From: Tridacna crocea
Taxonomy: Eukaryota > Mollusca > Bivalvia > Cardiida > Cardiidae
Length of the DNA: 64,000 nt
Assembly: GCA_943736015.1 (NCBI GenBank)
Contig: OX031064.1
Span: 59,689,861 to 59,753,860, forward strand
Reading direction: 5' to 3'
Both the position numbers and the translations under genes were made by a program. The notes beneath the pieces were generated by a model. That model saw only the letters and a program-made list of their open reading frames with translations, was not told the origin of the DNA and did no database searches. This document shows positions 1 to 11,493 of the stretch, in pieces (within the stretch, counting starts at the first letter, position 1; every line of letters starts with the position of its first letter).

Positions 1-280
1 AAGATCTTACGGTCTGATCATTGATCTACATTGTCTAACATTTTCTGAGCTATTCTAAGTCAAAACATCTGCCAAATTTGTGCGAAAACATCGTGGGGTC
101 CTGCCTACTGATAGGAAATACATCTGAATAGCACTCTGGGAAAACAAATTTAAATGCAACTTCATGTTGCAATGCACAGTGCAAGTCGTTAGTCAACATG
201 GACCAATTTTGCCATAACACCAGTCAAATATTTAGAAAGAATAGTCTTAACATGCAGCAAATTCTCCCATAGCAAAATGT

Positions 281-507
281 TTACCATTACCACACAATCC
301 CTACTTTTGACGCCCTTGAGAAAGAAGCCTTTAGAAAACCTTGTGGGAAAAGGAGAAAATGCTGGTAACTAGCATTTTCTACTTTTCCGACAATGTTTTC
401 TACCCTTCACAAAACAAATTTCAAATTTTCAGTCACTTTTATTTTGTCATCTGCAAATGCTTTCAATTAGAAGCAGTCTAAAATATTGTCGTTTGGTAAT
501 GGGTTAA
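281..507. repeat. Family A hairpin MITE, full length
   Basis: The ends resemble the family termini (left 'ttaccacacaatcc', right 'tttggtaatgggttaa'). In the middle are the two arms of the family hairpin (gggaaaaggagaaaatgctg and its near reverse complement). Family A copies start TTAACCC(T)TTTACC and end GGTAAAGGGTTAA, so TTAA is probably the target duplication and CCCTTTACC the inverted repeat. This pattern is known for piggyBac-type non-autonomous elements; the assignment is inference. The right TTAA is shared with the neighbouring family B element. Confidence 0.8.
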
Positions 508-655
508 AAAAAAAATTGCTGCCTCAAAGTTCTGTTTTGGGAAATGATATTTCCACATCGGACAGTGTAGATCAAAGATCAGACTGCACGTTCTGTGCAG
601 TCTGATCTTGATCTACGCTGTCCGCAAAAGGTCAGCTTACCAGCCAATGGGTTAA
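504..655. repeat. Family B palindromic MITE
   Basis: The core at about 562-631 is an inverted repeat (cggacagtgtagatcaaaga against tcttgatctacgctgtccg) with a short spacer. The element is bounded by TTAA at 504-507 and 652-655. The left TTAA is the same one that closes the family A copy, so the two elements are directly abutted. Confidence 0.75.
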
Positions 656-849
656 CAATACTGTACAACAGTTTTACTATCACATAACGACGGGTTGACT
701 CCCTGTAAGCCTAATTGCTCCCGTAACACTTTAGATAAAATCATGACACTTCAAATAACGTTAGATCTCTTTTCTATTGTAATCCTGTAATCTAACATAT
801 AAACTGTCAAATGTTGTCAAAAACTTGTCGAAAAAACGAAATAAAGATC

Positions 850-988
850 AAAAACATTTCTCTCTCTTTCTCTCTCTCTCTCTCTACCTCTCACTCTCTA
901 CCTCTCTCTGATACCTCTATCTTCCCCCCTCTTTCTGATACCTCTCTCTCTCTCTCCCTCCGACCCTCCCCTCTCTCTCTCTCTCTCT

Positions 989-1042
<54 letters not shown>

Positions 1043-1158
1043 GTCCGTCCGTCCGTCCGTCCGTCCGTCCTTCCGCCCGCTCGCTCGCCCATCTATCTAT
1101 CTATCTATATATCTGTCCGTCCGTCCGTCCGTCCGTCCTTCCGCCCGCTCGCTCTCCC

Positions 1159-1198
<40 letters not shown>

Positions 1199-1305
1199 GT
1201 CTGTCCGTCCGTCCGTCTGTCCTTCCGCCCGCACGCTAGCCCATCCATCCATCTATCTATCTATCTGTCTATCTATCTATCTATCTATCTATCTCCCTCT
1301 CTTTG
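850..1305. repeat. Compound microsatellite (CT)n, (CTAT)n, (CCGT)n
   Basis: About 450 bp of pyrimidine-rich simple repeat: CT tracts, then CTAT tetramers and CCGT/CCGC tetramers alternating in at least three blocks that resemble one another, as if a larger compound unit of CTAT run plus CCGT run had been duplicated. Long open frames here are low-complexity artefacts. Confidence 0.95.
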
Positions 1306-1426
1306 AGAAGAATCTATCTAACAGTTTTGTACCTAGTCAGATTACTTGAAATATTGGCAAATAATTCTTTGAGAAAAATAGAAAACAACAATTTGTCTAA
1401 AATAGCGGAGACAGATTAATATGATG

Positions 1427-1680
1427 ACCTGCAACACACGAAAAGGGGCATTTGGACATTTGCGTAAAGTGTAGTCTCGGATCAGCCTTCGCAATCCTCG
1501 CAGGCTAATCCGAAACGACACATTCAGTTTTTATGTAAGTTTCTTTTTTGCGCAAGTCTACTGATGCACAAAATCTAATGTAGTCGTAAAGTGGCGTCTC
1601 GGATTAGACTGCGCAGGCTGATCCGAGACGACAGTTTACGGAAATATCTGAATGCTCCATTTCGCGAGCTGTAAGCCATA
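1427..1680. repeat. Family C double-palindrome element, copy 1
   Basis: About 250 bp. Each half is itself a palindrome (gtaaagtgtagtctcggatc opposed to aatccgaaacgacac, then gtaaagtggcgtctcggatt opposed to gatccgagacgacagtttac). The outer ends are also inverted (gcaacacacgaaaaggggca against atgctccatttcgcgagct). Five more copies follow in the window. No coding capacity; probably a non-autonomous DNA transposon. Confidence 0.75.
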
Positions 1681-1739
1681 TTATGACGGTTATTTCAATT
1701 TACGTATAGTTTATATCTCTTTGTGAGTGTTTTTCTTTA

Positions 1740-2165
1740 CCCTCATATTTTTAATGATATAAATATCAGCAAATATTAGGAAAGCATAGAGTGAGAGGAG
1801 ATGGGAAAGAGGAAAAAAGACAGACAGATAAGGAAACACAGATACACTGAAACAGAGAGAGAGAGAGAGAGAGAGTGAGAGCTAACATTTTAACAACTTT
1901 CAATCAATATCTAAACTGTATGTTGGTATTGTAAGGTAGAAGATGGATCGCTGTAGATACGAATACAAATTGTCAACAAGTTTATTGTGAAAGTGAAAAA
2001 TGGGTCGTAGATGTGCACTATCATTTTATTGCGTTAAAGATAATATCATGGCATCTTTATCGCTAAGAGAGACAGAGAAGGTCAGGGAGAGGGAGAGGGA
2101 GGACAGAGACTGAGAGAAAGAGACACAGAGAATGACAGATACGGAGACAAAGAGAGACAAAGAGA
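1740..2165. repeat. GA-rich low-complexity tract
   Basis: Purine-rich stretch with (GA)n at about 1856-1876 and AGAGACAGAGA-type repeats at 2065-2165. It explains the spurious open frame on the minus strand. Nothing else is recognised here. Confidence 0.8.
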
Positions 2166-2220
2166 ACTTTGGAAAAAAAGTTCTCTCTATTTCACGAAAG
2201 CTTTCTTTAAAAACGTAGAA

Positions 2221-2720
2221 ACGGAACCCCGGTAGCGTAGTCATTACTTTACAGGAATTAAGACGAGTCGGTTGCTGGTTCGAACCCAGCTCCGTGAGTC
2301 TCTTTCTGACGGTTGATACAAGAAAAACTCTTTACCAAACAACGAAATTTTAGACTGGTCCAAATTCATTTAGCATTTGCAGATGACAAAATAAATGTGA
2401 CCAAAGATTTGAAATTTGAGTCAGGAAGGGAAGAAAAAGTTGTGGGAAAAGGAGAAAATGCTGGTTACCAGCATTTTCTCCTTTTCCCACAATGTTTTTA
2501 AAAGGCTTCTTTCACAGGGGTATTAAATGTCGGGTTTGTGTGATATAGAGTTAATTTGTCACCTACCCACGTGGATTGTTTCGACGATGGTTACATGGAA
2601 GAGCAGCCATTTGTTTGGAAAGTACATGTATATCGTGCAAAGTACTGGTAAAATAAAGAAAACTTGGAAAGAATTGATAGTGGTGTCCGCAGTAGAACTA
2701 AATGATAAATGATGTTGAAA
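2221..2720 (+). mobile_element. tRNA-headed SINE split by a family A MITE
   Basis: 2233-2297 is tRNA-like: a partial A box (tagcgtagtc), a perfect B box (gttcgaacc) and a 5-bp T-stem gctgg/ccagc. The acceptor arms do not pair, so it is a SINE head, not a tRNA gene. From about 2576 a segment (gtttcgacgatggttacatg, gagcagccatttg) matches the central part of the SINE at 13160-13460. Between head and centre sits the family A copy at 2326-2554, which implies that the MITE jumped into the SINE. The join is inferred from relative order. Confidence 0.5.
2326..2554. repeat. Family A hairpin MITE nested in a SINE
   Basis: Right end gatatagagttaa; left end ctctttaccaaac. The central 44-nt hairpin is nearly perfect (gggaaaaggagaaaatgctg, gttacc, cagcattttctccttttccc). 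Confidence 0.8.
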
Positions 2721-2814
2721 ATGACAAAAAATAACATAAAATTTAATTCAGAACTTGGAAAAGATTATGGGCATCTCCCAATATTTGGACTATCTTTCAT
2801 TTTCTCTTGCACAA

Positions 2815-2913
2815 GTATGTCTGTCCATATCTGTCTGTCCATATCTGTCTGTCCATATCTGTCCCGAACATGCAAGCCCCTATGAATCTGTCGCTCGATT
2901 TCTCTCTCACTCC

Positions 2914-2958
<45 letters not shown>

Positions 2959-2968
2959 ACTCTCTCTC

Positions 2969-3003
<35 letters not shown>

Positions 3004-3004
3004 G
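2815..3004. repeat. Microsatellite (TGTC)n / (CT)n
   Basis: Tandem ctgtccatat units, then TGTC tetramers and about 60 bp of nearly pure CT. Open frames on both strands are artefacts of this tract. Confidence 0.95.
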
Positions 3005-3330
3005 TACTTACATCGGTATGAAGGTATAGTCATAGATACAGGTATTTCTCACCTCAGAAAGACGGATATCAGGTCAATTACTTCTATTCGTCCTAATTGC
3101 AATTAGACTTTGACATCCATTTTCTTCAAGTGACATAATGAAGTGAGAATTGCATATTTTCACATCTTTTGTGTCATTTTTTTTTTTGTGAAGGGACCTT
3201 TTACTAATTCTACTGTACAATACAAATGACACACACACACACACATACACAAAAACGTCAGGAAAATGCTGATGATGATGATGTGAATGATATATACATG
3301 TATATGAACCATGCTCTGTGAATAGGGGGC

Positions 3331-3550
3331 TTAACCCTTTACCACACAATCCCGACTTGTCACTACCTGAAGAAGGTGCCTCTTGAAAACCTTGTGGGAA
3401 AGGGAGAAAATGCTGGTAACCAGCATTTTCTCCTTTTCCGACAAGGTTTTCTACACTTTCCTTGACAATTAGCATCATTTTAGCTACATTTGATGAGTTG
3501 TCTTCAAAATTTGGACCAGAATAAAATTTTGTTGTCTGGTAAAGAATTAA
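3331..3550. repeat. Family A hairpin MITE, full length
   Basis: A clean 220-bp example: it starts TTAACCCTTTACCACACAAT and ends GGTAAAGAATTAA, with the central hairpin at about 3393-3440. Useful as a reference copy for the family. Confidence 0.85.
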
Positions 3551-3654
3551 CGTACCTCCGTGATCTATGGTACCAAGCAAGCCATCATATAACTGTAGAT
3601 CCAGAATATCCACTTTTTAGCTACCAACGATCATCAGGTAGACTGGTCCATGGA

Positions 3655-3760
3655 CTTACAGAAAGATGACCAATAGCGGAAAGTTTCGGCTAAGGTCAGT
3701 GTGCGCGGATTGCACAGACTGATCTGAGTCGATATTTCTCGCAGATAAAATTAGCCCAAT
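3655..3760. repeat. Family D palindrome
   Basis: Imperfect inverted repeat 'gtttcggctaaggtcagtgt' opposed to 'acagactgatctgagtcgat'. Related copies recur about a dozen times in the window, usually followed by 'gcagatgcattaa'-like sequence. Confidence 0.6.
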
Positions 3761-4194
3761 TTCAATACAGCACAGCTCACATACTTATGGAAAAAGGAAC
3801 AATTATTTACAAGCATTTTTTTTGTTGCTTTTTTGACAATGTTTTGAACTATTTTAACTGCAGGGGCGTATGAAGCTAGTGTTGCAATATGCATTCGACG
3901 ATTTTATCTCCCTTCCTTTTCCAAAATTCTGGGCAAAAAACATGCACATTGTAGGTCAGTCAATATCAGACTGCACAGAAGATGCAATGCAACCTAGGAC
4001 AACTTCTTTTCAGAAGACCCTAAAATTGAAGGGAAAATAGGAGTTTCATTTCATTTTTCATAATCTTTATTGCACTTAATCATTTCAGCGCTCTGTCATC
4101 AAATATGGTCATGCTTAATTTTTCAAGAGAAAAACTTCAATAGAATGAAAAGCACTCCACTAAAATACTGCAATTAGAACTCTCAGGATGCAAT

Positions 4195-4500
4195 GTGTGA
4201 CTCACTGACCTCTTGGGGACAGTGTAGGTCAAGATCAGACGGCCAAGAACGTGCAGTCTGATCTTTGATCTACATTGTTCGATAAGGACACATTCGTTCG
4301 CTCAAAATATTCGGTACGTTCGAAATAGCAAAATTTTCCGCGTTTTTACTGTCGACTTAAAAGTTTCATTTCAGTTATTTCAGTAGGATAAGGTTTAAGG
4401 AGTTTTTACCACGATATTTTACATTACATCGGGTAGTGAAATGGATAGGAATGTTCTGTTTATGCAATCTGATCTTGATCTACTTTTTCCTCCCTTTTTT
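4195..4500. repeat. Family B MITE plus an adjacent half copy
   Basis: The palindromic core at about 4217-4285 (gacagtgtaggtcaagatca opposed to tgatctttgatctacattg) belongs to an element ending at the TTAA at 4395-4398. From about 4425 to 4490 there is only the right half of another copy (gcaatctgatcttgatctac). Confidence 0.65.
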
Positions 4501-4639
4501 TTCATTAACTTCTGAACTATTTCCCAGATAACAAAATGTACACTAGACTGGTGCATTTTGAAAGTATCTCTATACGACATTTTAAATGTATTTAATATAA
4601 TGAAATATACATGTTTATATGTATGTAATTTAAAGAAGT

Positions 4640-4761
4640 TATAAACTTTGTTGGAAAAGAAGAAAATGCTGGTGTCCAGTATTTTTTCTTTTCCTACAAT
4701 GTTTTCAAAAGCTCTCTCTTTCAGCGTAATTAAAACATAGGGTTGTTCGTTAAAGGATTAA
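4640..4761. repeat. Family A MITE, truncated
   Basis: Hairpin and right end remain (ggaaaagaagaaaatgctgg, ccagtattttttcttttcc, then 'gttaaaggattaa'). The left third is missing. Confidence 0.6.
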
Positions 4762-5107
4762 GGCAGCCTGATAAGTTTTGATGGTTGTATTTTCTGTAGA
4801 AAGTAGATCATTGTGCGTCCGGTGCTTTACTTAAGTGATTTTGGTAGGGATTATTGAAACGGCTAAACATTGTAGCAAAGTGACAACGAATTATCACCTC
4901 ATTTGATAGACGTGGTGACATGGATAAGTATCCGTTCGACATGGCACGAAAAATGATTAACGTTAATAGAGTGGTTTCCAAGTTTTAGAAAATCACTTTT
5001 TATGTAGCATAAATCACCTAATCTACAAAAGTATAACACAAGTATCTATGCCACAAAAGGCACATTTAATGATTACATAACAAATTTACCAGAAGATGTG
5101 CCTCTTT

Positions 5108-5227
5108 GCCCTTTACCAAACAATCCCTGATTTTTACGACCCTGAGATTCATAGATACAAGCCTTTTGTTTTCAGAAGGCTTCTTCCGTAGATTCGTTCA
5201 AAGTCCGGATGGTGTGGTATAGAGTTA
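5108..5227. repeat. Family A MITE, hairpin core deleted
   Basis: Both ends are present (ccctttaccaaacaatccct; ggtgtggtatagagttaa) but the central hairpin is gone, leaving about 120 bp. Confidence 0.65.
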
Positions 5228-6080
5228 AATGAGTGTTCTATTCTATATTGTTGTAAAGCTTAATATTTTCTATAGACCTCGACAGAAAGTCTACGTTTTC
5301 CCGCCATTTTCTGGAGCAGAACTTCCAGTGAAAAGGTCTAGGTCAACACTTCATTGAAGGGCAATTATTACCTGTTTATCTTTAAAACAGTTTATCTAAA
5401 ACCGGTAATTTGACCCAAAAGAAAAAATTTATTGACTCAATAATTGTGACAATATTAATCTTTAGTGGTAATTAAAATATAATTAAATTTGGAAAACTAC
5501 TCCCAGCCATCTTAGACATCAGATTTTTTTTTTAAATGAAATTTATTGAAGAAAAAAAGATATCTAATGGTTTTCTTTTCTGTTTTGTTCTGATTTTATA
5601 GAAACTAGAAAAAAAGTAATCAGCTGCGTTCTGTAAAAATGGTGGTTGCATCTGCAAAATGTTTCACTTTATGGCAGCCTGTACAAACTGACTTGAGTCG
5701 AATTCTTTTTTCTGTTTGAAAATTTGTTGCATGTCAAAGAACCTTATAATTTGACAAAATAGATTTCACGGATCTATAAATACGAGTACGAGGGAAATAC
5801 TATGTCTGACACGAAATGGTCTGCAACGCCTTATTCGATTCATTCATTCGCTCGTTCGTTCGTTTGTACGTTCCCTCACTCACTCACTCACTCACTCACT
5901 CACCCATTGATTCATTATTTTCATAAAAAATACTTCTACGCCTTATGCAATTTATCCCCCCACCAAAAAAAAAAAGAAATCATATAACAGATCAAAGCTA
6001 AAAGTCATTGATATCTCAAGTTCCAGTACGGTTGTAACGGGAAATCTTATTTTCTTATTCTCTTACCGTGGGAACCTGGC
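5228..6080. other. Unassigned intergenic sequence
   Basis: AT-rich with no convincing gene or conserved motif. It contains a short ACTC microsatellite at about 5874-5906 and poly-A/T tracts. Confidence 0.6.
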
Positions 6081-6221
6081 CAATTTTGCGCCAGTTTTTG
6101 AGCTGATCCGAGCCGATCCAATTATAATTTGTCTGAAGGTCCCTTTTCCCCCTTTTCTCTATGAAAAATTGGAATTATTGTTTTGGTAAATAATCCCTTC
6201 CTCTCTCCCATCCCTTTACTC

Positions 6222-6427
6222 TTTGCAAAACAATCCTAAGTATTAATGATCACGAAGTAAAAGGCTTTTGAAAATATTGTTGGAAAAGGAGAAAATGCTA
6301 GTAACCAGCATTTTCTCCTTTTTCCCATTATATTTTCTACCCCGTGTAAGAATACCTCCGTCATTTGAACCAGTTTGAATTTATCGTCTGCTTTCCAATC
6401 GGTAAAATCAAAGTGTTTGGTAAAACA
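6222..6427. repeat. Family A hairpin MITE
   Basis: Left end ccctttactctttgcaaaac, hairpin at about 6280-6330, right end tgtttggtaaaaca. The terminal TTAA motifs are eroded, so this copy looks old. Confidence 0.7.
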
Positions 6428-6658
6428 CCCTTTTTAGCTGTTACACAAAGAAATAGAGACTTTTGAATAAAAATAGGCAAAATGAAAGGAGAATATTTGT
6501 GGAAGAAGAACGACGTGAAAGCAGCTCCCAAGCCTTGTAGTATCTGCCTTGTAGTTGTTGTTGACTGATACCAGGAGGGTTTGTTTCGCCGAGCGCTAAG
6601 TGGTTTTTAACAAGTCTTTTCAAATCGAATGTATTGACTCAATATTTCCTAAATCGTC

Positions 6659-6893
6659 TTAACCCTTTCCAACACAATGACGACTTTTGACGACCCATGG
6701 AAAAGAAGCGCTTTGAAAACATTGTTGGCAAAAAGGAGAAAATGCTAGTAACCAGCATTTTCTGCCTTTTTCCCACAATGTTTTCTACCCTATCAATAAA
6801 CAATTGTACCATTTTAGCAACACTGAAATTGTCGTCTGCAAATGCTTTCAAATTTGGACAGAGCTAACATTTTGTTGTCTTGTAAAGGGTTAA
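6659..6893. repeat. Family A hairpin MITE, full length
   Basis: TTAACCCTTTCC at the left and GTAAAGGGTTAA at the right; the hairpin at about 6732-6780 carries one extra base per arm. Confidence 0.8.
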
Positions 6894-7219
6894 TTCAACG
6901 TATCTTAATCCGAAATCAACGTTTCTGTTACTTAACAGATAATGTATGTCATTAGAATTAATAGCCATTCTTTTCTAACCCAATTGACTCAAACACACAA
7001 TAGATTTCTAATTGCATTTTAAAATAAACAGGTTTTCTTGAGAGGAAAAAGTCTGATTTTGCGTTAATCTGGCGCGCTGAAATGTTTCGTTCCCACACAC
7101 TGAATAGATTGAAAGTCTGTGGGTAAAAAAGTCATCCAATAGAGTATGAGACCCTAAAACGTCCATTACACACACACAAATATGAAAAGCCATGAATTAG
7201 ATATAGAGGATATTTGTTT

Positions 7220-7385
7220 TTATAACTGATTTATTTCATCGAATGGCCACCATCAGCCCATGACTTGAAAAGAATACAGGGCGAAGAACTGGTAACAAAA
7301 ATAAAAATCCCTATGAAATCATGAATAGGTGCAATGGTCGCCGCATAACTGAAATAATGTTGAAAACGGCGTTAAACACCGTGAA
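7220..7385 (+). mobile_element. SINE 3' fragment
   Basis: The 3' part (gaataggtgcaatggtcgcc ... gttgaaaacggcgttaaaca) matches the tail of the fuller SINE copy at 13160-13460. No tRNA-like head is recognised. Confidence 0.5.
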
Positions 7386-7747
7386 ATTAAAATAAGTATA
7401 TCTGTTTCTAAAAAAAGGAGAGGCAAGATCAGACTCGTTTATACAAAAGTGCAGTCTTATCTCAGTTTACATTCTTCGCGAAAATGGATACCAGAGGTTG
7501 CGATGCACTGTAAATCTTGTAAAACGCTTTAAAGTAATGACTCCTCTAATTAATAAGAAGACCCGCGAATGATATTTAAAAAATGTCGCATTTCTTTACG
7601 TATGGATGGAGCGAAAATCTTCTTGTCTACACAGATGATAATTTAAGGATCGTTCTCTTTGAAAAGAAAATAACAATTACTAGAATCTTTGCCCGCGTAT
7701 GCTTCGTGATCCTTTACCTTATAAAACCGTATACTTACGATCGTAAT

Positions 7748-7802
7748 GAAAACAGGTTTTTGAAAACATTGTGGGAAAAGAAGAAAATGCTGGTAACCAA
7801 CG
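7748..7802. repeat. Family A fragment ending at the hairpin centre
   Basis: Only the left arm remains (tttgaaaacattgtgggaaa ... gaaaatgctggtaacca). The sequence departs from the family right at the hairpin loop. Confidence 0.6.
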
Positions 7803-8047
7803 AAAGTTTTCGTAATGCATGTATTTCCATGGACAACTACCACCATTTGCTTTTACATTTACTTTTCACGTCTGAAAGTGAATTCAAATGTGCACAAGTC
7901 TAACTTTTTTTTTTCAAGTCCATAGTTTTTTTCCGTTCAAAGACATTAAATTATTGTATACATATTCAAACTTCTTGCGTTTGCTAAAAGTGAAAGTATC
8001 TTAACATGATTAAAGATATTTTGTGGTCTTATTTTATGATAAACCAG

Positions 8048-8157
8048 CAGTCCGTGTATATCAGAGATCAGATTGCGAGTTCTGTACGATCTGATTTTGA
8101 TCTATACCGTCTTGCAAAGGATATCAAAGTCTGCTATGGCCGGCTGAAATGAGTTAA
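8048..8157. repeat. Family B MITE
   Basis: Diverged core (gtatatcagagatcagattg opposed to gatctgattttgatctatac). It ends at a TTAA (8154-8157) that also starts the next family A element. Confidence 0.65.
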
Positions 8158-8390
8158 CTCTTCACCAAACGACAAAATTTCGGAGTCAACTAAAAATTGA
8201 AAGCATTTGCAAACGACAAATCGAATTTGACTAAAATTACAGGTATTGTGTTAAACGGGTAGAATAGCTTGTGGGAAAAGGAGAAAATGCTGTTTACAAG
8301 CATTTTTTCCTTTTTCTATGATGTTTTCAAAAGGCTTTTTTATCATGCTGGTTAAAAAAAAAAACCCAGGATTTGGTGAAAAGAGTAAAA
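8154..8390. repeat. Family A hairpin MITE abutting family B
   Basis: Starts TTAACTCTTCACCAAACGAC. Hairpin at about 8271-8318. The right end is weaker (atttggtgaaaagagtaaa). Confidence 0.75.
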
Positions 8391-8657
8391 TAATTAATTT
8401 AGACAACCAGGCCTGTATTTTTGTCCTGTCCAGTCGGCAAGACGACGTTTTCTACGTTTTGTGGTTGTATTTAGTTCGGGACAGTTGCGTTATTTGAAAG
8501 GGGATTTAGATTCATGTCTGCTTGCCCTTTATTCCTAAAATAGAGCCCTTATATTAACATCCTCTGTCACGTAACTTTACGTCCATTCGAAATAAACACA
8601 ATGTGGCAGGAAAAAGGATGAGCTATGCCCTGGAAAAAGGGGGTTTGATATATATTC

Positions 8658-8894
8658 TTAACCCTTTACCAAACAATCTCTGGTTTTTACAACCCAGAGG
8701 AAGACGCCTTCTGAAAACAGTGTGGGAAAGGGAGAAAATACTGGTGACAAGCATTTTCTCCTTTTCCCATAATGTTTTTCTTTTTTTTTTTATTCTTAAG
8801 TCAAGTTTCAATTTTTGAATCTCTTTTATTTCGTCGTCTGCAAATGCTTTCAATTTGGACAAGTCTAAGATTTTGTCGTTTGGTAAAGAGTTAA
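8658..8894. repeat. Family A hairpin MITE, full length
   Basis: TTAACCCTTTACCAAACAAT at the left, TTTGGTAAAGAGTTAA at the right, hairpin at about 8724-8770. Confidence 0.8.
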
Positions 8895-8945
8895 TCGACC
8901 ATGCGAATCATCCTGTAATTATACATTTATAAAATTCATCTTCAT

Positions 8946-9042
8946 TCTGGTTACCAGCATTTTTTTCCTTTTCCCAAAATGTTTTCAAAAGGCATCCTTC
9001 TTACAGTCGTTAAAAGTCGGCATTATTTGGTCAAGGGTTTAA
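8946..9042. repeat. Family A right half
   Basis: Begins at the hairpin loop (ctggttaccagcatttttt) and runs to 'tttggtcaagggtttaa'. The entire left half is absent. Confidence 0.65.
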
Positions 9043-9172
9043 TGAATGGTCAGTCCCTACAGTTTATGAGTAACAGGGGACAGTGAGTCGAGAGTGAAAC
9101 AGTGAGATGTTTATCGCTGTAATCTGTCCATGTAATGAAGGCACACTGGACCCGCCTTTAATTGTAGATTCC

Positions 9173-9295
9173 CCAGCGTAACTAAATGCGTTTTTTGTGG
9201 ACAGTGTGGGTCAAGATCAGACTGCACATAACCTGCCGTCTGATCTTGGATCCACACTGTCCGATAGTGGGAGTTTTGACTTGTAAAGAGAGATT
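9173..9295. repeat. Family B MITE
   Basis: Core 'ggacagtgtgggtcaagatc' opposed to 'gatcttggatccacactgtcc', about 30-bp arms. Confidence 0.7.
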
Positions 9296-9474
9296 TGAGA
9301 ACCACAATTTTTTGGATCCTATATTTATTTGACTGGAATTTATAATTTCTTTTACCTGAAAGATTAAATGATTGAGTGGTGTTATACGCTGCTTTCCATA
9401 TAATTCCAGTTATATCACGGCGACAGTTCTATCATTCATTTATGTCCTAAGTTTTACCAGTACTAAAGTAGGGC

Positions 9475-9685
9475 TCTTTACCCATCACCATACAATTCCT
9501 TTTTTTGACGACCCTGAGAAAGATTTCTTTAGAAAACATTGTGGGAAAAGGAGAAAATTCTGGTTATCAGCACAAACACATTTCCTTCATTAACACATTT
9601 CGAATTTTCAGTCACTTTTATTTTGTCGTCTGTAAACGCTTTCGATTTGGATAAGACAAAAATTTGGTCGTTTGGTAATGAGTTA
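9475..9685. repeat. Family A MITE with one hairpin arm missing
   Basis: Left end ctctttacccatcaccatac and right end cgtttggtaatgagttaa are present. After the left hairpin arm (gaaaattctggttatcagc) the right arm is replaced by unrelated sequence. Confidence 0.7.
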
Positions 9686-10047
9686 AGTGTCTTGTCTATG
9701 AAAAGTCCCGCGAAAAAACAATACTTCCAGCGAGGCTATTTTACGCGGGACATTCAGCTTACAAATCTTCATTTACCACTCAGCTACGCAGAAGCCATAC
9801 CAGAGCATCTTGTTTACAGAGACATTTTTTGCAAAGCTTTTAACATATGTTGAGTAAACTTGAGCAAAACAGAAAATTACAATAAAATGGAAACTATTGT
9901 TTCGGACTAGTCAGCGAAGTCTGAGATCCCAGATGACACTAAGCAAATGTTCCATAGCCACTTTTCACGTGTTGCACGACATATGACACCAATTGTAGAC
10001 TTCCCTAATATTGCAGCATTTGTTGATTAGAAATGAAATAAATTTCA

Positions 10048-10390
10048 AACGATAGATTTTGTCATTGACAGTGTAGAAAACACTGAGGGACGAGGATAAA
10101 ATGCTGCTTACCAGGACAATGTTTTTAATACTTTACAATCTTCACTGGGGGTCCTTAAACCATAGGGTTTGTTTAGTACAGGTAAATACTTGTGGCAATA
10201 TGAAACAAACATTGCTTTATTAATCGTATCATAATATTCATATTTTCAAAGACTATAACGAGAAAGGCCTTTGAAAACATTGTGAGAAAAAAAAAAATGA
10301 TGAACACAGGTTCAAAGACAAATTTGATAATATAAACCAAACATGTATTTGTCCTTTGTGCATGCTTTCAATTTGAAATGCATTTAAGCC
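10048..10390. repeat. Two degraded family A fragments
   Basis: About 10065-10180 (gtagaaaacactgagggacg ... aatgctgcttaccagg) and 10258-10385 (ggcctttgaaaacattgtga ... gcatgctttcaatttg). Both are diverged and lack clear ends. Confidence 0.5.
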
Positions 10391-11009
10391 ATGCTTTGAA
10401 AAGGGCGATGAATGAACCTGAGAAAAGTATCGGCTCTTTTCGCTATTTGCTAATTTTCTGCCTGTATAATAATAATAATAGTCTATCTCATGATTCAGTG
10501 GGTTGTCAGAGAAAGTGGACTTTATGGATCCAAGATCGTGTGATACTTTGTTTGGTATCATCTATCACAGAAATGCATTGAGCTCCCTTTTCACAGAGCA
10601 TGGCTCATCCCCATCCGTCAACATCGTCATCATCATCATCACTGTTTTACTAAACGCACATTTCACCAATCTATCTCTTTTTTTCTGTCCGTTAGGGGCC
10701 CCCCTTTTTTTTTTAATTTTTTCATATGATTTCTTTTTAAATCGTTGCCAAAGGCTATGGGGATTTTTTTTTAAATATATTAATATGACTTTTTCAAAAT
10801 CGTTGCCAAAGGCTATGAGGATTATATCGACAAAATTCGAATCAATCGCGTCCAATTTACAATCCATCTACAATTTCTTCTTTCACAAATCCACTTAACC
10901 CCGTGGCTTTTTTAACAAAACCATCTTTTCAGTAAAATCATAATGGTGTGTCAAATGTAGGTAATTTAGCTTTATCTCCGGACAGATCAGATCTTATCGT
11001 ATTTTCTTT
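10391..11009. other. Mostly unique sequence upstream of HMX
   Basis: No gene recognised. A direct repeat of about 22 bp (atcgttgccaaaggctatg) occurs at about 10741 and 10799, separated by T-rich sequence. Confidence 0.5.
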
Positions 11010-11340
11010 TTCCGTGGACGATAGGGGGTGGAGTCAGACAGGGAGAGTTCCTCTCTATTACCAAGTTTTACTTTACAACAGGAACAATCGAAGCGTTTAA
11101 TTTTCAATTGGTAGGCAGTTAATCTTTGGGCTCAATTATGATTGCCTGATTGTTACCATTGTTGACAATAGGGCCCGTCAAATGAACAGTACCCTATTTA
11201 ATTGGTCGGCCAATCAACGGACAGAGATTTTCAAAACATTTAACTAAATAGCGGAAACATTTGAATTCTCGCTAATTGCTATTCGAGCTAATTTGCATCA
11301 ATTCTGTAGAGTACATAAACTTACTTTCGGTCAAGAATTG
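11010..11340 (+). promoter_or_regulatory. Candidate HMX upstream regulatory region
   Basis: This stretch is free of the window's repeat families. It holds several TAATT/ATTA homeodomain-type cores, a CCAAT palindrome (attggtcggccaat, about 11199-11212) and a perfect POU octamer ATTTGCAT at 11291-11298. Motif matches are direct. A role in HMX control is inferred only from position, 230-560 bp upstream of the start codon. Confidence 0.35.
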
Positions 11341-11493
11341 GTCATAGCATCTTCTGACATCGAGAAGCAATCATTCTTTATAGCTTAGTGTAATAACACC
11401 GGACATTAAAGCACATCGAATATATATGCAAAGAAAACTTATTGTGATAGCGAATAGTAGTTTGTTTACCTGAACTTGTGTGTCTGGATATCT

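Noticed and set aside
811..1239. 142-codon open frame
   Set aside because: Entirely CT/CTAT/CCGT simple repeat; serine/leucine/arginine periodicity only.
2226..2297. Functional tRNA gene
   Set aside because: The T-arm is perfect but the acceptor stem (accccgg/tccgtga) does not pair and no D or anticodon stem forms; treated as a SINE head.
281..10390. CRISPR-like array because similar palindromic repeats recur
   Set aside because: Copies are hundreds of bases apart, in both orientations, of variable length, with transposon-type ends, in a spliced eukaryotic genome.
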